The translations under genes were made by a program, and so were the position numbers. The notes under the pieces are model-generated. The model searched no databases and was not told where the DNA came from. It saw only the letters and a list, made by a program, of their open reading frames with translations. Positions 37,546 to 46,793 of a stretch of 64,000 nucleotides of DNA are shown piece after piece. This DNA comes from Nocardiopsis sp. ATB16-24 (GTDB taxonomy: Bacteria; Actinomycetota; Actinomycetes; Streptosporangiales; Streptosporangiaceae), in the NCBI RefSeq assembly GCF_030271535.1, contig NZ_JASCXJ010000004.1, positions 1-64,000 of the forward strand. Direction: 5' to 3'. Positions within the stretch are counted from its first letter, which is position 1. Every line of letters begins with the position of its first letter.

Positions 37546-37884
37546 ATGGACATCATCTACTCCGCCCTCGTCTTCCTGCACATGCTCGGCCTCGCGGGCA
37601 TCATCGCGGGATTCCTCATGCAGGTCATGACCGACAACACCAAGTCGACCAAGGTCCTGCTGCACAGCGCCCTGCTCCAGTTCGTCACCGGTCTGCTGCT
37701 GGTCGGAGTCGCCGAGATGGCCGACCTCGCCGACATGAACCACGTCAAGATCGGCGTCAAGCTGGTCATCGCGCTGGCCGTCGTGGTGGTCGGCGTGCTG
37801 AACCTGCGCAAACCCGCCAAGAACCTCGCCGTCATCGCGGGCGTGCTCGCCGTCCTCAACATCGGTGTGGCCGTCTTCTGGTGA
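37546..37884 (+). CDS. Small four-helix integral membrane protein of unknown function
   Basis: A 112-aa hydrophobic protein with four predicted TM helices (about 4-26, 37-57, 66-86 and 91-111) and a short acidic loop ADLADMNHV between helices 2 and 3. I recognise it only as a conserved actinobacterial membrane protein. It is monocistronic: it has its own promoter-like element and a clear downstream terminator. His11 and Met residues on helix 1 do not form a known motif. Confidence 0.7.
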   Translation: MDIIYSALVFLHMLGLAGIIAGFLMQVMTDNTKSTKVLLHSALLQFVTGLLLVGVAEMADLADMNHVKIGVKLVIALAVVVVGVLNLRKPAKNLAVIAGVLAVLNIGVAVFW

Positions 37885-37929
37885 CCCCCGACGTCGGAGG
37901 GCCTCCCTCGGCTCTCCCTCCGACCCCGG

Positions 37930-37978
37930 CCGGTGGCGGTACGGACCCCTCCAAGGTTCCGCGCCGCCACCGGTTTTT
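37930..37978 (+). terminator. Intrinsic terminator after the small membrane protein gene
   Basis: CCGGTGGCGG (37930-37939) pairs with CCGCCACCGG (37964-37973), a perfect 10-bp stem, followed directly by TTTTT (37974-37978). It begins 46 bases after the stop. It is one of the few U-tailed terminators in the window. Confidence 0.85.
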
Positions 37979-38170
37979 CTGTGTCTTTCAGTGATTGCGC
38001 AAGATTTTTCACTTCTTTCCTCACAGGAGCGCATGCCCGTTCGCCCAGCTCAGGAAGGGAGGGGAAGAGGCGCCTCCGTGATCGAAGCCCCCGCCGGGCT
38101 TCACGTTCGAGCAGTTCAGGACGGGAAAAGTCGCGCTCCGTAAAGGAAGGGGCGGGCTCGGCTTCGCCTG

Positions 38171-38199
38171 TTCACAAGGGCGATCACTTCTGTTACGTT
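38171..38199 (+). promoter_or_regulatory. Predicted alpha-amylase promoter
   Basis: TTCACA (38171-38176) and TACGTT (38194-38199) are 17 bases apart. Transcription should start near 38206, giving a leader of about 83 bases. The 185 bases between the preceding terminator and this promoter (37979-38170) hold no recognisable feature. Confidence 0.55.
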
Positions 38200-38218
38200 C
38201 GTCATTCCCACGCAAACT

Positions 38219-38235
38219 CTTGCAGTCTCTGCAAG
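38219..38235 (+). promoter_or_regulatory. MalR-like operator of the alpha-amylase gene
   Basis: Perfect inverted repeat CTTGCAG-TCT-CTGCAAG, just downstream of the predicted start site. TTGCAG/CTGCAA repeats are the binding sites of LacI-family MalR/Reg1 repressors at Streptomyces amylase and maltose promoters. It predicts maltodextrin induction. No LacI-family gene lies in the window. Confidence 0.7.
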
Positions 38236-38242
38236 GATGTGG

Positions 38243-38264
38243 CGGTGGGGTGGAAACCCCACCG
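38243..38264 (+). promoter_or_regulatory. Hairpin in the alpha-amylase mRNA leader
   Basis: CGGTGGGG (38243-38250) pairs with CCCCACCG (38257-38264) around TGGAAA, ending 24 bases before the ATG and just before the AAGGAG ribosome binding site. It may stabilise the mRNA or affect initiation. Confidence 0.5.
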
Positions 38265-38288
38265 CGCACCTTCCCCCAAGGAGCGCAG

Positions 38289-40103
38289 ATGAAGCCATCC
38301 GGACTCGGCGCCGTGGCCGGGGCGATCGTGGTGGGAGCCGGCCTGCTAGCGGCTCCCACGCTGTTCGGACAGGACTCACCCAGGGCCGAAGCCGTCTCCG
38401 CCACCTCGGCGGAGGGCCACAACGGTGAGACCATCGTCCACCTCTTCCAATGGACCTGGGATTCCGTCGCCGACGAGTGCGCGGAGTTCCTCGGCCCCCA
38501 CGGCTTCGGCGGGGTACAGGTCTCCCCGCCCCAGGAGCACGTCGTCATCCCCTACGCGGAGGGCGGCAACCATCCCTGGTGGCAGGACTACCAGGCCGTT
38601 TCCTACAGCATCGACAACACCCGCCGCGGCACCGCGGAGGAGTTCGCCACGATGGTGGCCACCTGTCGTGACAACGGCGTGAAGATCTACGTCGACGCCA
38701 TCGTCAACCACATGACCGGAGACGGCTCCGGCACCGGCAGCAACGGCACCGAGTGGACCAAGTACCACCACACCGACCTGTTCGGCGACGGCACCGCCGC
38801 CTACACCGAGGAGCACTTCGGCCCCTGCTACGAGGAGATCTCCGACTGGAACGACAAGCAGGAGGTGCAGAACTGCCAACTCCTCGGTCTGGCCGACCTC
38901 GACACCGGTTCCCCCCACGTCCGTGAACAACTCGTGCGCTACCTCAACGGTCTGGTGGCCCTCGGGGTGGCGGGCTTTCGCGTGGACGCCTCCAAGCACG
39001 TGCCCGAGGAGGACATCGGCGCGATCTTCGGACGGCTCGACGACGTACCGGGCTTCGGCGGCAAGCCGCACGTCTACCACGAGGTCTACGGTGACGCCAC
39101 CATCCCCTACACCGCCTACACGCCCTACGGACAGGTCACCAACTTCGACTACAAGCGCGACGTGTCCTCCCGCTTCTCCCGAGGCGACATCGCCGGTCTG
39201 ACCTCCATGCCCGACTACGGCGGGCTCACCTCCGACCAGGCCGTCGTGTTCGTCGACAACCACGACACCCAGCGCTACGAACCCACTCTCACCCACGTGC
39301 ACGGTGACCGCTACTACCTGGCCACCGCCTTCATGCTGGCCCACCCCTACGGCACCCCGGTCGTCATGTCCAGCTACGACTTCAAGGGCAACGAGACCGA
39401 GGGGCCGCCCAGCATCGGAGAGGTGAACGGCAACCCCGCGGGGTGGATCACCGAGGACGCCGACTGCTCCGACTCCGACTGGATCTGCGAACACCGCGCC
39501 CCCGCGGTCGCCGGAATGGCCGCCTTCCGTAACGCGGTCGGAGACGCCCCGCTCATCGAACGCGCCACGCAAGGGTCCTCACGTGTGGCCTTCGATCGCG
39601 GTGACAGGGGTTTCGCCGCCTTCAACGCCTCAGGCGGCGTCTGGAACCTGAACGCCGAGACCGGTCTTCCCGACGGCAGCTACGAGAACGCGGCGGGCGG
39701 CGGCACCTTCACCGTCGCGAACGGCCGGATCAACGCCCGGGTCCCCGCCGACGGAGCAGTCGCCCTGCACGTGGGTGGAACCTGTGACGACCCCAAGGGA
39801 TGCGGCGGTGGAACCGACCCGGGAGCGCCCGGCCAGGTCCACATCTCGGCCACGGTGGAGACACGGTACGGCCAGGAGGTGTACGTGGTCGGATCCACCC
39901 CCGAACTCGGGTCGTGGAACCCGTCCGATGGGGCGAGACTGTCCACCGACGAGTCGACCTATCCCGTGTGGTCGGGTACCGCGCCCATCGGTGAGGGCAC
40001 CGAGTGGAAGCTGGTCAAGGTCGACGGGGCCGGGAACGTGGAGTGGGAGTCCGGCGCCAACCGTGTCGGTCCCGCCACCACGGTGACCTGGCGCAGCGGC
40101 TGA
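38289..40103 (+). CDS. Secreted alpha-amylase, GH13 with C-terminal CBM20
   Basis: Extracellular endo-acting starch hydrolase (604 aa). The signal peptide is at residues 1-36. The GH13 barrel and domain C run to about residue 490. The catalytic triad is Asp233 in GFRVDASKH, Glu265 in YHEVYGD and Asp326 in FVDNHDTQR; DAIVNHM is conserved region I. A Gly/Asp/Pro linker then leads to a starch-binding CBM20 at about 515-604 (GQEVYVVGSTPELGSWNP). It resembles the Streptomyces/GH13_32 secreted amylases. AAGGAG precedes the ATG. It is probably controlled by the MalR-type operator. Confidence 0.94.
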   Translation: MKPSGLGAVAGAIVVGAGLLAAPTLFGQDSPRAEAVSATSAEGHNGETIVHLFQWTWDSVADECAEFLGPHGFGGVQVSPPQEHVVIPYAEGGNHPWWQDYQAVSYSIDNTRRGTAEEFATMVATCRDNGVKIYVDAIVNHMTGDGSGTGSNGTEWTKYHHTDLFGDGTAAYTEEHFGPCYEEISDWNDKQEVQNCQLLGLADLDTGSPHVREQLVRYLNGLVALGVAGFRVDASKHVPEEDIGAIFGRLDDVPGFGGKPHVYHEVYGDATIPYTAYTPYGQVTNFDYKRDVSSRFSRGDIAGLTSMPDYGGLTSDQAVVFVDNHDTQRYEPTLTHVHGDRYYLATAFMLAHPYGTPVVMSSYDFKGNETEGPPSIGEVNGNPAGWITEDADCSDSDWICEHRAPAVAGMAAFRNAVGDAPLIERATQGSSRVAFDRGDRGFAAFNASGGVWNLNAETGLPDGSYENAAGGGTFTVANGRINARVPADGAVALHVGGTCDDPKGCGGGTDPGAPGQVHISATVETRYGQEVYVVGSTPELGSWNPSDGARLSTDESTYPVWSGTAPIGEGTEWKLVKVDGAGNVEWESGANRVGPATTVTWRSG

Positions 40104-40147
40104 CGGCCGGCGCCGTCCCGCCTCCCCGCTCGCGGGGCGGCACCAAT

Positions 40148-40180
40148 GCCTCCCCCGGGTCCTTCGGCCTCGGGGGAGGC
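40148..40180. terminator. Bidirectional terminator, amylase / AI-2E transporter
   Basis: GCCTCCCCCG (40148-40157) pairs with CGGGGGAGGC (40171-40180) with a 13-base loop, in the 91-bp gap between two convergent genes. Confidence 0.7.
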
Positions 40181-40194
40181 GCTTCACGGGACTC

Positions 40195-41376
40195 TCACGG
40201 AGACGCCGGACCCCGGCGCCCCCTCGACCGCTCCTCGTCGAGGCCGTCCTCCGGCGCCTGGGCGGAGAAGCCGGTTTCGACGTCGGTGGGGGGTCCCTGG
40301 TCGGTCTCGGACGACTCCTCGCCGGTGGTGGGGAGCAGGGGATGTTCCTCCACCTCGTACCGCCGGATGTAGATACCGAGGAAGGTCTGTAGGCTCGCGC
40401 CGATGGGCAGGGCGAGCAACGCCCCCGGTGCGCCCAGGACCGCCAGGCCCGCCAGGACCGAGCCGAACGCCACAGCGGGATGCATGTCCAGCGTCTTGGC
40501 GGTGATGCGGGGCTGGAGCAGGTAGTTCTCGAACTGTTGGTAGACGATGACGAAGACCAGGACCCACACCGCGGGCCACACGCCCTCCAACAACGCCACG
40601 AGCACCGGGACGGCGCCGCCGATGTAGGTGCCGATGGTCGGAATGAACTGCGACAGCACCCCCACCCACAACGCCAGGGCGAAGGCGAAGGGGATGTCCA
40701 GTACGACCAGGACGAGGTAGTGCGCGGCGGAGCAGATCAGGGCCAGGAGCGCCCGGGAGTAGAGATAGCCGCCCGTCTTGGCGATCGCGATCTCCCAGGC
40801 CCGCAGGACCTCGCGCTGGGTCTTCGGAGGCAGGGCCGAGCAGATCACCCGACGAAAACGCGGCCCGTCGGCGCACAGGTAGAAGGTGAACAGCGCGATC
40901 GCCAGCCCGTTGAACAGCAGAGCGAGGACGGTGGTCCCCGCCCCCCAGACGTTCCCGGCGATCCGGGAGGCGTACTGCTCGACCACACCACTGGCACTGG
41001 AGATCTCGTTCAGCAGGGTGGTGGGGGAGTAGGAGGTGTTGAACGTGGTGTTGAACCAGTTCAGGGCGGCGCGGGTCATCGTCGGGACCTCGGAGGCGAA
41101 GGCCAGGACCTGTCCGATGAGCATGGACCCCAGCGTGGTGAGGAACATCACCACCAGCAGCACCACGAGCAGCATCACCATTCCGGTGGCGATCCCACGC
41201 GGCCACCGATGACGATGCAGCCAGTTGACCGCGGGCTCCAACGCCAGAGCGAGGAACAACGAGATCAACAGCAACATGATGAGGTCTTGCAACTGGACGA
41301 ACAGCCACAGTGCGACGCCGAAGGCCGTGGCGATCCACAGGGCCAGCATCATGGCGCGGGGCAGCCAGGTGGGCAT
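40195..41376 (-). CDS. AI-2E family transporter (permease-like membrane protein)
   Basis: Polytopic membrane protein of the AI-2E/UPF0118 family (393 aa from this start). About seven to eight TM helices include the large extracytoplasmic loop between helices 3 and 4, with FIPTIGTYIGGAVPVLVAL and GAPGALLALPIGASLQ near the C-terminus as family signatures. Members export small molecules or exchange ions; the substrate here is unknown. The start is uncertain: ATG 41376 begins PTWLPRAMM, but TTG 41430 with an AGAGAGAAG site upstream would add 18 residues. Confidence 0.85.
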   Translation of the reverse strand: MPTWLPRAMMLALWIATAFGVALWLFVQLQDLIMLLLISLFLALALEPAVNWLHRHRWPRGIATGMVMLLVVLLVVMFLTTLGSMLIGQVLAFASEVPTMTRAALNWFNTTFNTSYSPTTLLNEISSASGVVEQYASRIAGNVWGAGTTVLALLFNGLAIALFTFYLCADGPRFRRVICSALPPKTQREVLRAWEIAIAKTGGYLYSRALLALICSAAHYLVLVVLDIPFAFALALWVGVLSQFIPTIGTYIGGAVPVLVALLEGVWPAVWVLVFVIVYQQFENYLLQPRITAKTLDMHPAVAFGSVLAGLAVLGAPGALLALPIGASLQTFLGIYIRRYEVEEHPLLPTTGEESSETDQGPPTDVETGFSAQAPEDGLDEERSRGRRGPASP

Positions 41377-41502
41377 ACCCCTGGCCCGGTCCGACCCTGG
41401 GGCATCGTGGGGTGGGATGTTCGTACGCAAACCCGATCTTCTCTCTGTGCGCGGCCCACGGGAGGACCTTCCCGTGCGCCGTGTCCTTCGAGGGCCGGCG
41501 TT

Positions 41503-41620
41503 CCCGCCCGTCACCCTCCACCACCCTCAAAGGTCGCGCCGCGCGCGTGGTGTCCCCCGCCCGTCACCCTCCACCACCCTCAAGGGCCGCGCCGCGCATG
41601 CCACACCCCGCCCGTCAAGA
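41503..41620. repeat. Short tandem repeat, about 53-bp period, 2.2 copies
   Basis: Two copies begin at 41503 and 41556 with CCCGCCCGTCACCCTCCACC, running on through CACCCTCAA and the GCGCCGCGC tail. A partial third begins at 41607 (CCCGCCCGTCAA). It lies in the 406-bp gap (41377-41782) between the AI-2E gene and glnE. No gene is seen in that gap. Confidence 0.7.
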
Positions 41621-41782
41621 GGCCGCCACGGAAGGCCCCTTTCCGAGAACCGGGGAGATGTCACACCCCGGCCGGCTCCCACACCGGGACGATAGCGGCC
41701 CTCGGGATCGACGGGAACGCGGGACCGGTGCCCTTCCATGCCTCTTCCGCACCCTGAAGTCGGGCAAACCCGCCCGGTCCGC

Positions 41783-44700
41783 TCAGTCGTCGTAGAACGT
41801 CCTCTCCATGACGGCACGAGCTCGGCGGGTGGCGCGCAGGTAGGCCTCGGTCAGTTGTTCGCTCGGACCCTCCCAGTCCCCCTCCTCGTCCTCCCCGCTG
41901 TGGTACCCCATCGCCTCCGCCACCGCCGCACGTACCCGCAGGTCCGTGGGCAGGGAGTCGCCGCCGCGACCGCGCACCAGCATCACCGTCCCACGCACAC
42001 GCGAGGCCATCTTCCAGGCGTGCGCCAGGACGTCGCCGTCCTCCTCGTCCACCAGGCCGGCCTCCACCGCCGCCTCCAGCGCCTCCAGTGTGCCCGTGGT
42101 CCGCAACCGCGGATACGCGTGGGCGTGACGCAGCTGGATCAGTTGGACGACCCACTCCACGTCCGACAACCCGCCCCGTCCCAGCTTGGTGTGCAGGGTG
42201 GGGTCGGCTCCACGGGGCAGCCTCTCCGCCTCCATGCGGGCCTTGAGCTTGCGGATCTCCAGCACCGCCGAGGAGTCGACGCCGCCCGTCGGGTAGCGGA
42301 TCGGATCGACCAGTGTGGTGAACGCCTCACGCAGCCGTGGGTCCCCCGCCACGGGGGTGGCGCGCAGGAGCGCCTGGCTCTCCCACACCTGGGACCAGCG
42401 TTCGTAGTAGGCGGCGTAGGCGCTCAGGGTGCGCACCACCGGGCCGTTGCGCCCCTCCGGACGCAGATCGGTGTCCACCCTCAGCGGAGGCTCCGCGGCC
42501 GGCATCTCCAACAGCCGCGCCAGTTCGCGCACGATCGCCAGTGCCTGCCTGGTCGCCGCACCCGTGTCCACCCCGGGCAGGGGATCGTGCACGTACATCA
42601 CGTCCGCGTCACTGGCGTAGGTCAGCTCGCCACCACCGAACCGGCCCATCGCCACCACGCACACCCGCGTGAGCGGTTCGTCCCCGGACGCCGCCACCAC
42701 GTGGTTCTGGGCCAGGCGCAGTGCGGCCTCCATGGTCACCGCCGCGATGTCGGTCAGCGCCGAGCCCACCTCCCCGACCGACGACACCTCCAACAGGTCG
42801 GCGACGGCCGTGCGCAACAGTTCGCGGCGACGCAGCGCGCGTACCGCCGCGATCGACTCCTCGGCCGTGTCGTAACGGCGCTGGGCGGCCAACGCCTCGG
42901 CCGCCAGCATCTTCGGATCACGGCGCACCAGGTCGGCGTCATCGGCCAACGTCGCGACGAAACCTGGAGAACGCAGCAGCAGATCCGTCACGTAGCGGCT
43001 CGTACCCAGCAACCACGCCATGCGCTCGGCCACCCGCACGTCGTCCCGCAACAGACGCAGATACCACGGCGTGGTGCCCAGCGCCTCACTCACCTGACGG
43101 AACCCCAACAGCCCCGCGTCAGGATCGGGGGCGTCGGAGAACCAGTCCAGCATCACCGGTAACAGCGTCCGTTGGATCGCCGCACGTCGCGAGACGCCCG
43201 ACGTCAGTGCCTCCAGGTGGCGCAGGGCTCCTCCAGGGTCGACGAATCCCAACGCCTCCAAACGGTCTCTGGCCTGCTCCGGCGACAGCCGCGCCTCGTC
43301 ACTCGGCAACTGGGCGACCGCGTTGAGCAAAGGTCGATAGAACAGCTTCTCGTGCAGGCGCCGCACGTTCGCCGACACCCGGCGGCGCGCGTCGGTCAGC
43401 TCCCTGACCGGGTCGGAGGTGAACCCGAGCGCACGTCCCAGCCGGCGCAGCCGCTCGGACCCCTCCTCCACGGCGTGATCGGGCATCAGATGCGTGCGCC
43501 GCAGCCGCTCCAGCTGCAACAGGTGCTCCAAGCGGCGAAGGAACCTGTAGGCCTCCGCCAGCCTGGCCGCGTCGGTACGGCCCACGTACCCGTGTTCGGA
43601 CAGTGCGGCCAACGCCTCCAGGGTGTTGCCCGAACGCAGCCGCTCGTCGGTACGTCCGTGCACGAGCTGTAGCAGCTGTACGGAGAACTCGATGTCGCGC
43701 AGCCCGCCCCGGCCCAGTTTCAGTTCGCGCTCGGCCTCTCCCGCCGGGATGTGCGCCACGACCCGGCGGCGCATCGCCTGCACGTCCTCCACGAAACCCG
43801 GACGGCTCGCGGCACTCCACACCATGGGGGAGATCATCTCCATGTAGGCCCGACCCAGTTCCCTGTCGCCGGCGATCGGACGGGCCTTGAGCAGTGCCTG
43901 GAACTCCCAGGTCTTGGCCCAACGCTCGTAGTAGGCGCGATGCCCCGACAGCGGACGCACCAGCGACCCGTTGCGGCCCTCCGGACGCAGAGCCGGGTCC
44001 ACCTCCCACAGGGTGCCCTCGGCGTCGGTCTCCGAGGGCAGACGCATCATCGCCGTGGCCAGCCGGGTCGCCGCGCGCATCGCCCTCTGCTCGTCCACCG
44101 TCCCTTCCGCACCGGGCGTCTCGGCCGGTTCGGCCACGAAGACCACGTCCACGTCGCTGACGTAGTTCAGTTCACGGCCGCCGCACTTGCCCAGGCCGAT
44201 GACGGCCAGGCGACACAGGGCGGCGTCCTCGGGATGCTCGGCCCGGGCCACCGCCAAGGCGGCGTCCAGCATCGAGGCCGCCAGGGCGGCCAGTTCCGCG
44301 GCGACCTCGTCCACCGTGCACAGACCGCTCAGGTCCCGTCCCGCCAGACGCAGCACCCGCTTGCGGTAGGCCACACGCAGAAGACGGCGAAGGGAGGTGA
44401 GGGAGCCGTCCTCCGTCACGGCGGGGTCGGCGGTGGGTCGCGGGCTGTGGGGGTCGGCGCCCACGGTGTGCATCAGCCCTCGGCGCACCTCGTCCGGTTC
44501 GGGCGAGCGAGCGGCGTCGGCGCCCCGCAGTTCCCGCCAGTGTCCCGGGTGGCGCACCAGGTGGTCGGTCAGGGCCGTGCTGGTGCCGAGCACCCTGCAC
44601 AGCCGGTCACGCAGGTCCCGGTCCTCGCGTAGGGCGTCCAGGACCGCCGAGGGGTCCGGGTCCGCCTCCAGGACCCGGAGCAGTCCCAACAGGGCCCGGT

Positions 44701-44857
44701 CGGGGTCGGGGGCCACGGAAAGAGCGGTGATGACCTCGGTGTCGGCCCGCACGTCCAGGCCGGCCTCGACCAACAGACGCAGGGCCCGGGTGCTGTCGCT
44801 GAAGCCACGCCTGGCGAGCGCGCCCGCCGTGATGTTCGTTGTTCCGTCCCTTGCCAC
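41783..44857 (-). CDS. glnE: Bifunctional glutamine synthetase adenylyltransferase/deadenylase GlnE
   Basis: Controls glutamine synthetase by adding or removing AMP on a tyrosine (1024 aa, full length). It holds two nucleotidyltransferase domains: the first with GLGKCGGRELNYVSDVDVVF at about residues 219-239 (deadenylase), the second with MGRFGGGELTYASDADVMY at about 736-755 (adenylylase), separated by a helical regulatory region. GTG 44857 has no ribosome binding site and appears leaderless. It shares strand and neighbourhood with glnA, its substrate. Confidence 0.95.
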   Translation of the reverse strand: MARDGTTNITAGALARRGFSDSTRALRLLVEAGLDVRADTEVITALSVAPDPDRALLGLLRVLEADPDPSAVLDALREDRDLRDRLCRVLGTSTALTDHLVRHPGHWRELRGADAARSPEPDEVRRGLMHTVGADPHSPRPTADPAVTEDGSLTSLRRLLRVAYRKRVLRLAGRDLSGLCTVDEVAAELAALAASMLDAALAVARAEHPEDAALCRLAVIGLGKCGGRELNYVSDVDVVFVAEPAETPGAEGTVDEQRAMRAATRLATAMMRLPSETDAEGTLWEVDPALRPEGRNGSLVRPLSGHRAYYERWAKTWEFQALLKARPIAGDRELGRAYMEMISPMVWSAASRPGFVEDVQAMRRRVVAHIPAGEAERELKLGRGGLRDIEFSVQLLQLVHGRTDERLRSGNTLEALAALSEHGYVGRTDAARLAEAYRFLRRLEHLLQLERLRRTHLMPDHAVEEGSERLRRLGRALGFTSDPVRELTDARRRVSANVRRLHEKLFYRPLLNAVAQLPSDEARLSPEQARDRLEALGFVDPGGALRHLEALTSGVSRRAAIQRTLLPVMLDWFSDAPDPDAGLLGFRQVSEALGTTPWYLRLLRDDVRVAERMAWLLGTSRYVTDLLLRSPGFVATLADDADLVRRDPKMLAAEALAAQRRYDTAEESIAAVRALRRRELLRTAVADLLEVSSVGEVGSALTDIAAVTMEAALRLAQNHVVAASGDEPLTRVCVVAMGRFGGGELTYASDADVMYVHDPLPGVDTGAATRQALAIVRELARLLEMPAAEPPLRVDTDLRPEGRNGPVVRTLSAYAAYYERWSQVWESQALLRATPVAGDPRLREAFTTLVDPIRYPTGGVDSSAVLEIRKLKARMEAERLPRGADPTLHTKLGRGGLSDVEWVVQLIQLRHAHAYPRLRTTGTLEALEAAVEAGLVDEEDGDVLAHAWKMASRVRGTVMLVRGRGGDSLPTDLRVRAAVAEAMGYHSGEDEEGDWEGPSEQLTEAYLRATRRARAVMERTFYDD

Positions 44858-44869
44858 GCGTCAACGGTA
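44858..44869 (-). promoter_or_regulatory. Predicted -10 element of a leaderless glnE transcript
   Basis: On the minus strand TACCGT (44869 to 44864), six bases, then GTG 44857. The nine bases ACGGTTACC are identical in sequence and spacing to those before murE. Confidence 0.5.
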
Positions 44870-45008
44870 ACCGTGGGCCACCCCGACGGCCACACACGGT
44901 CCCGGACCGGTGCCCACCCGGCGGGGCGGTGGTCTCGATGCCGCCGCGGGCCGCTCGGACGCGGACGGGGCCGCCGGGACTTCGAGGGTCCTCGACCCCC
45001 GGATCCGG

Positions 45009-45037
45009 CGGTGCCTCGGGACATCCCCGAGGCACCG
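45009..45037 (-). terminator. glnA terminator
   Basis: A 12-bp perfect stem CGGTGCCTCGGG/CCCGAGGCACCG around ACATC begins 15 bases beyond the glnA stop. There is no U-run. It separates glnA from glnE, which has its own promoter-like element. Confidence 0.65.
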
Positions 45038-45052
45038 TCGGCCCCCTCGGGA

Positions 45053-46477
45053 TCAGATGTCGTAGTAGAGCTCGAACTCGCGCGGGTGCGGTCGCAGACG
45101 CAGGGAGTCGATCTCCTCGGTGCGCTTGAAGTCCACGTAGGTCTCGATGAGGTCCTTGGTGAACACACCGCCTTCGAGCAGGAACTCGTGGTCGGTCTCC
45201 AGGGCCTCCAGGGCGCCGTCCAAGGACGCGGGAACGGTCTTGATGGCCTGGGCCTCCGCCGGGGGCAGCTCGTACAGGTCCTTGTCGACCGGCTCCGGCG
45301 GCTCGATCTTGTTGCGGACACCGTCGACGCCGGCCATCAACATGGCGGAGAAGGCCAGGTAGGGGTTGGCCGACGGGTCCGGCACGCGGAACTCGATGCG
45401 CTTGGCCTTGGGGTTGGCGCCGGTCAGCGGCAGACGGATGCAGGCGGAGCGGTTGCGCTGACTGTAGACCAGGTTGATCGGCGCCTCGTAACCGGGGACC
45501 AGACGGTGGTAGGAGTTCACCGTCGGGTTGGTGAAGGCCAGCAGCGCCGGCGCGTGCCGGAGCAGACCGCCGATGTAGTAGCGGGCCGTGTCCGAGAGTT
45601 GGCCGTAGCCGGACTCGTCGAAGAACAGCGGTTCGCCGTCCTTCCACAGGCTCTGGTGGCAGTGCATGCCCGAGCCGTTGTCACCGAACAGCGGCTTGGG
45701 CATGAAGGTGGCCGTCTTGCCCGCGGCGTTGGCGACGTTCTTGACGATGTACTTGTACAGCTGGACGGTGTCCGCGTGCTGGAGCAGGGTGCCGAACCTG
45801 ATACCGATCTCGGCCTGGCCCGCGGTGCCGACCTCGTGGTGCTGGAGTTCGACCTCGATACCGGCGTCGATCAGGGCGCGGACCATGTCCGAGCGCAGGT
45901 CACTGTAGTGGTCGACCGGTTCGACGGGGAAGTAGCCGCCCTTGTAGCGCGGCCGGTAACCGCGGTTGCCGCCTTCGATGGAGGAGCCGGTGTTCCAGGC
46001 TCCCTCGATGGAGTCGATCTCGTAGTAGCCGGTGTTGGACCGGGTCTCGAACTTGACGTCGTCGAAGATGTAGAACTCGGCCTCGGCGCCGAAGAAGGCG
46101 GTGTCGGCGACGCCCGAGCCGCGCAGATAGGCCTCGGCCTTACGGGCGACGTTACGCGGGTCGCGACTGTAGGACTCCAGGGTCAGCGGGTCGTGGACGA
46201 AGAACGTCATGTTCAGCGTCTTGTGCTTGCGGAACGGGTCCAGCACGCCGGTGGCCAGGTCGGGCAGCAGCAGCATGTCGGACTCGTGGATGGCCTGGAA
46301 GCCGCGGATCGAGGAGCCGTCGAACATCTGCCCGTCGGTGAATGTGGACTCGTCGACGTTCTCGACCGGTAGGGTGACGTGGTTCACGCCTCCGAACAGG
46401 TCCGTGAAGCGTACGTCGAGGAACTTCACGTCCTCGTCCCGGATGTAGGCGAGTACCTCGTCGACGTTACTGAACAC
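45053..46477 (-). CDS. glnA: Glutamine synthetase type I (GSI-beta, adenylylatable)
   Basis: Main ammonia-assimilating enzyme, ATP + glutamate + NH3 to glutamine, a cytosolic dodecamer (474 aa, the standard actinobacterial length). [20 protein letters not shown] and [10 protein letters not shown] are conserved active-site stretches. [12 protein letters not shown] contains the tyrosine that GlnE adenylylates. GTG 46477 has GGAGG at six-base spacing; open frame further upstream is rejected. A GlnR-like box lies about 110 bases upstream. Confidence 0.96.
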   Translation of the reverse strand: MFSNVDEVLAYIRDEDVKFLDVRFTDLFGGVNHVTLPVENVDESTFTDGQMFDGSSIRGFQAIHESDMLLLPDLATGVLDPFRKHKTLNMTFFVHDPLTLESYSRDPRNVARKAEAYLRGSGVADTAFFGAEAEFYIFDDVKFETRSNTGYYEIDSIEGAWNTGSSIEGGNRGYRPRYKGGYFPVEPVDHYSDLRSDMVRALIDAGIEVELQHHEVGTAGQAEIGIRFGTLLQHADTVQLYKYIVKNVANAAGKTATFMPKPLFGDNGSGMHCHQSLWKDGEPLFFDESGYGQLSDTARYYIGGLLRHAPALLAFTNPTVNSYHRLVPGYEAPINLVYSQRNRSACIRLPLTGANPKAKRIEFRVPDPSANPYLAFSAMLMAGVDGVRNKIEPPEPVDKDLYELPPAEAQAIKTVPASLDGALEALETDHEFLLEGGVFTKDLIETYVDFKRTEEIDSLRLRPHPREFELYYDI

Positions 46478-46571
46478 AACGAACCTCCGTACAGATGGCT
46501 GAGACGGCGGACCACGGCCCGCACCATCACGGACGTGTCGGGTCGAGCACCGCCTCCCGGCTTCGTCGTCG

Positions 46572-46577
46572 ACGTTA
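46572..46577 (-). promoter_or_regulatory. Predicted glnA -10 element
   Basis: TAACGT on the minus strand, giving a start near 46565 and a leader of about 88 bases. With a 17-base spacer the -35 position falls inside the GlnR-like box. Confidence 0.45.
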
Positions 46578-46587
46578 GGAGGGGGCG

Positions 46588-46625
46588 GTTTCCGTGCCAT
46601 GTCTCGATTGTTTCCTGCATGTTAC
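46588..46625 (-). promoter_or_regulatory. GlnR-like binding site upstream of glnA
   Basis: On the minus strand it reads GTAAC-N6-GAAAC-N6-GACAT-N6-GAAAC. This matches the Streptomyces GlnR consensus gTnAc-n6-GaAAc repeated with 6-base gaps; only the third block deviates. It overlaps the expected -35 region of glnA. GlnR activates glnA under nitrogen limitation (established for Streptomyces). Confidence 0.75.
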
Positions 46626-46793
46626 GGATCCGGATGTTTCCGCAGGACACACGGTATGACCAGGGGGTCTCGCCGCGTGGAGGGCGGAAAACGGGGCATT
46701 CCGCGACATCTGTTCCGACCCCTGCCCCGAAAGAAGGCGGGGCACTCCACGGCGGCCCGGTCGCCCCGGAGACGGGTGGGGCCCTGGCGCGGA

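Noticed and set aside
38289..41376. Amylase and AI-2E gene as a secondary-metabolite or quorum-sensing cluster
   Set aside because: The AI-2E label is only a family name. No luxS, biosynthetic or regulatory genes are nearby, and the two genes are convergent with a terminator between.
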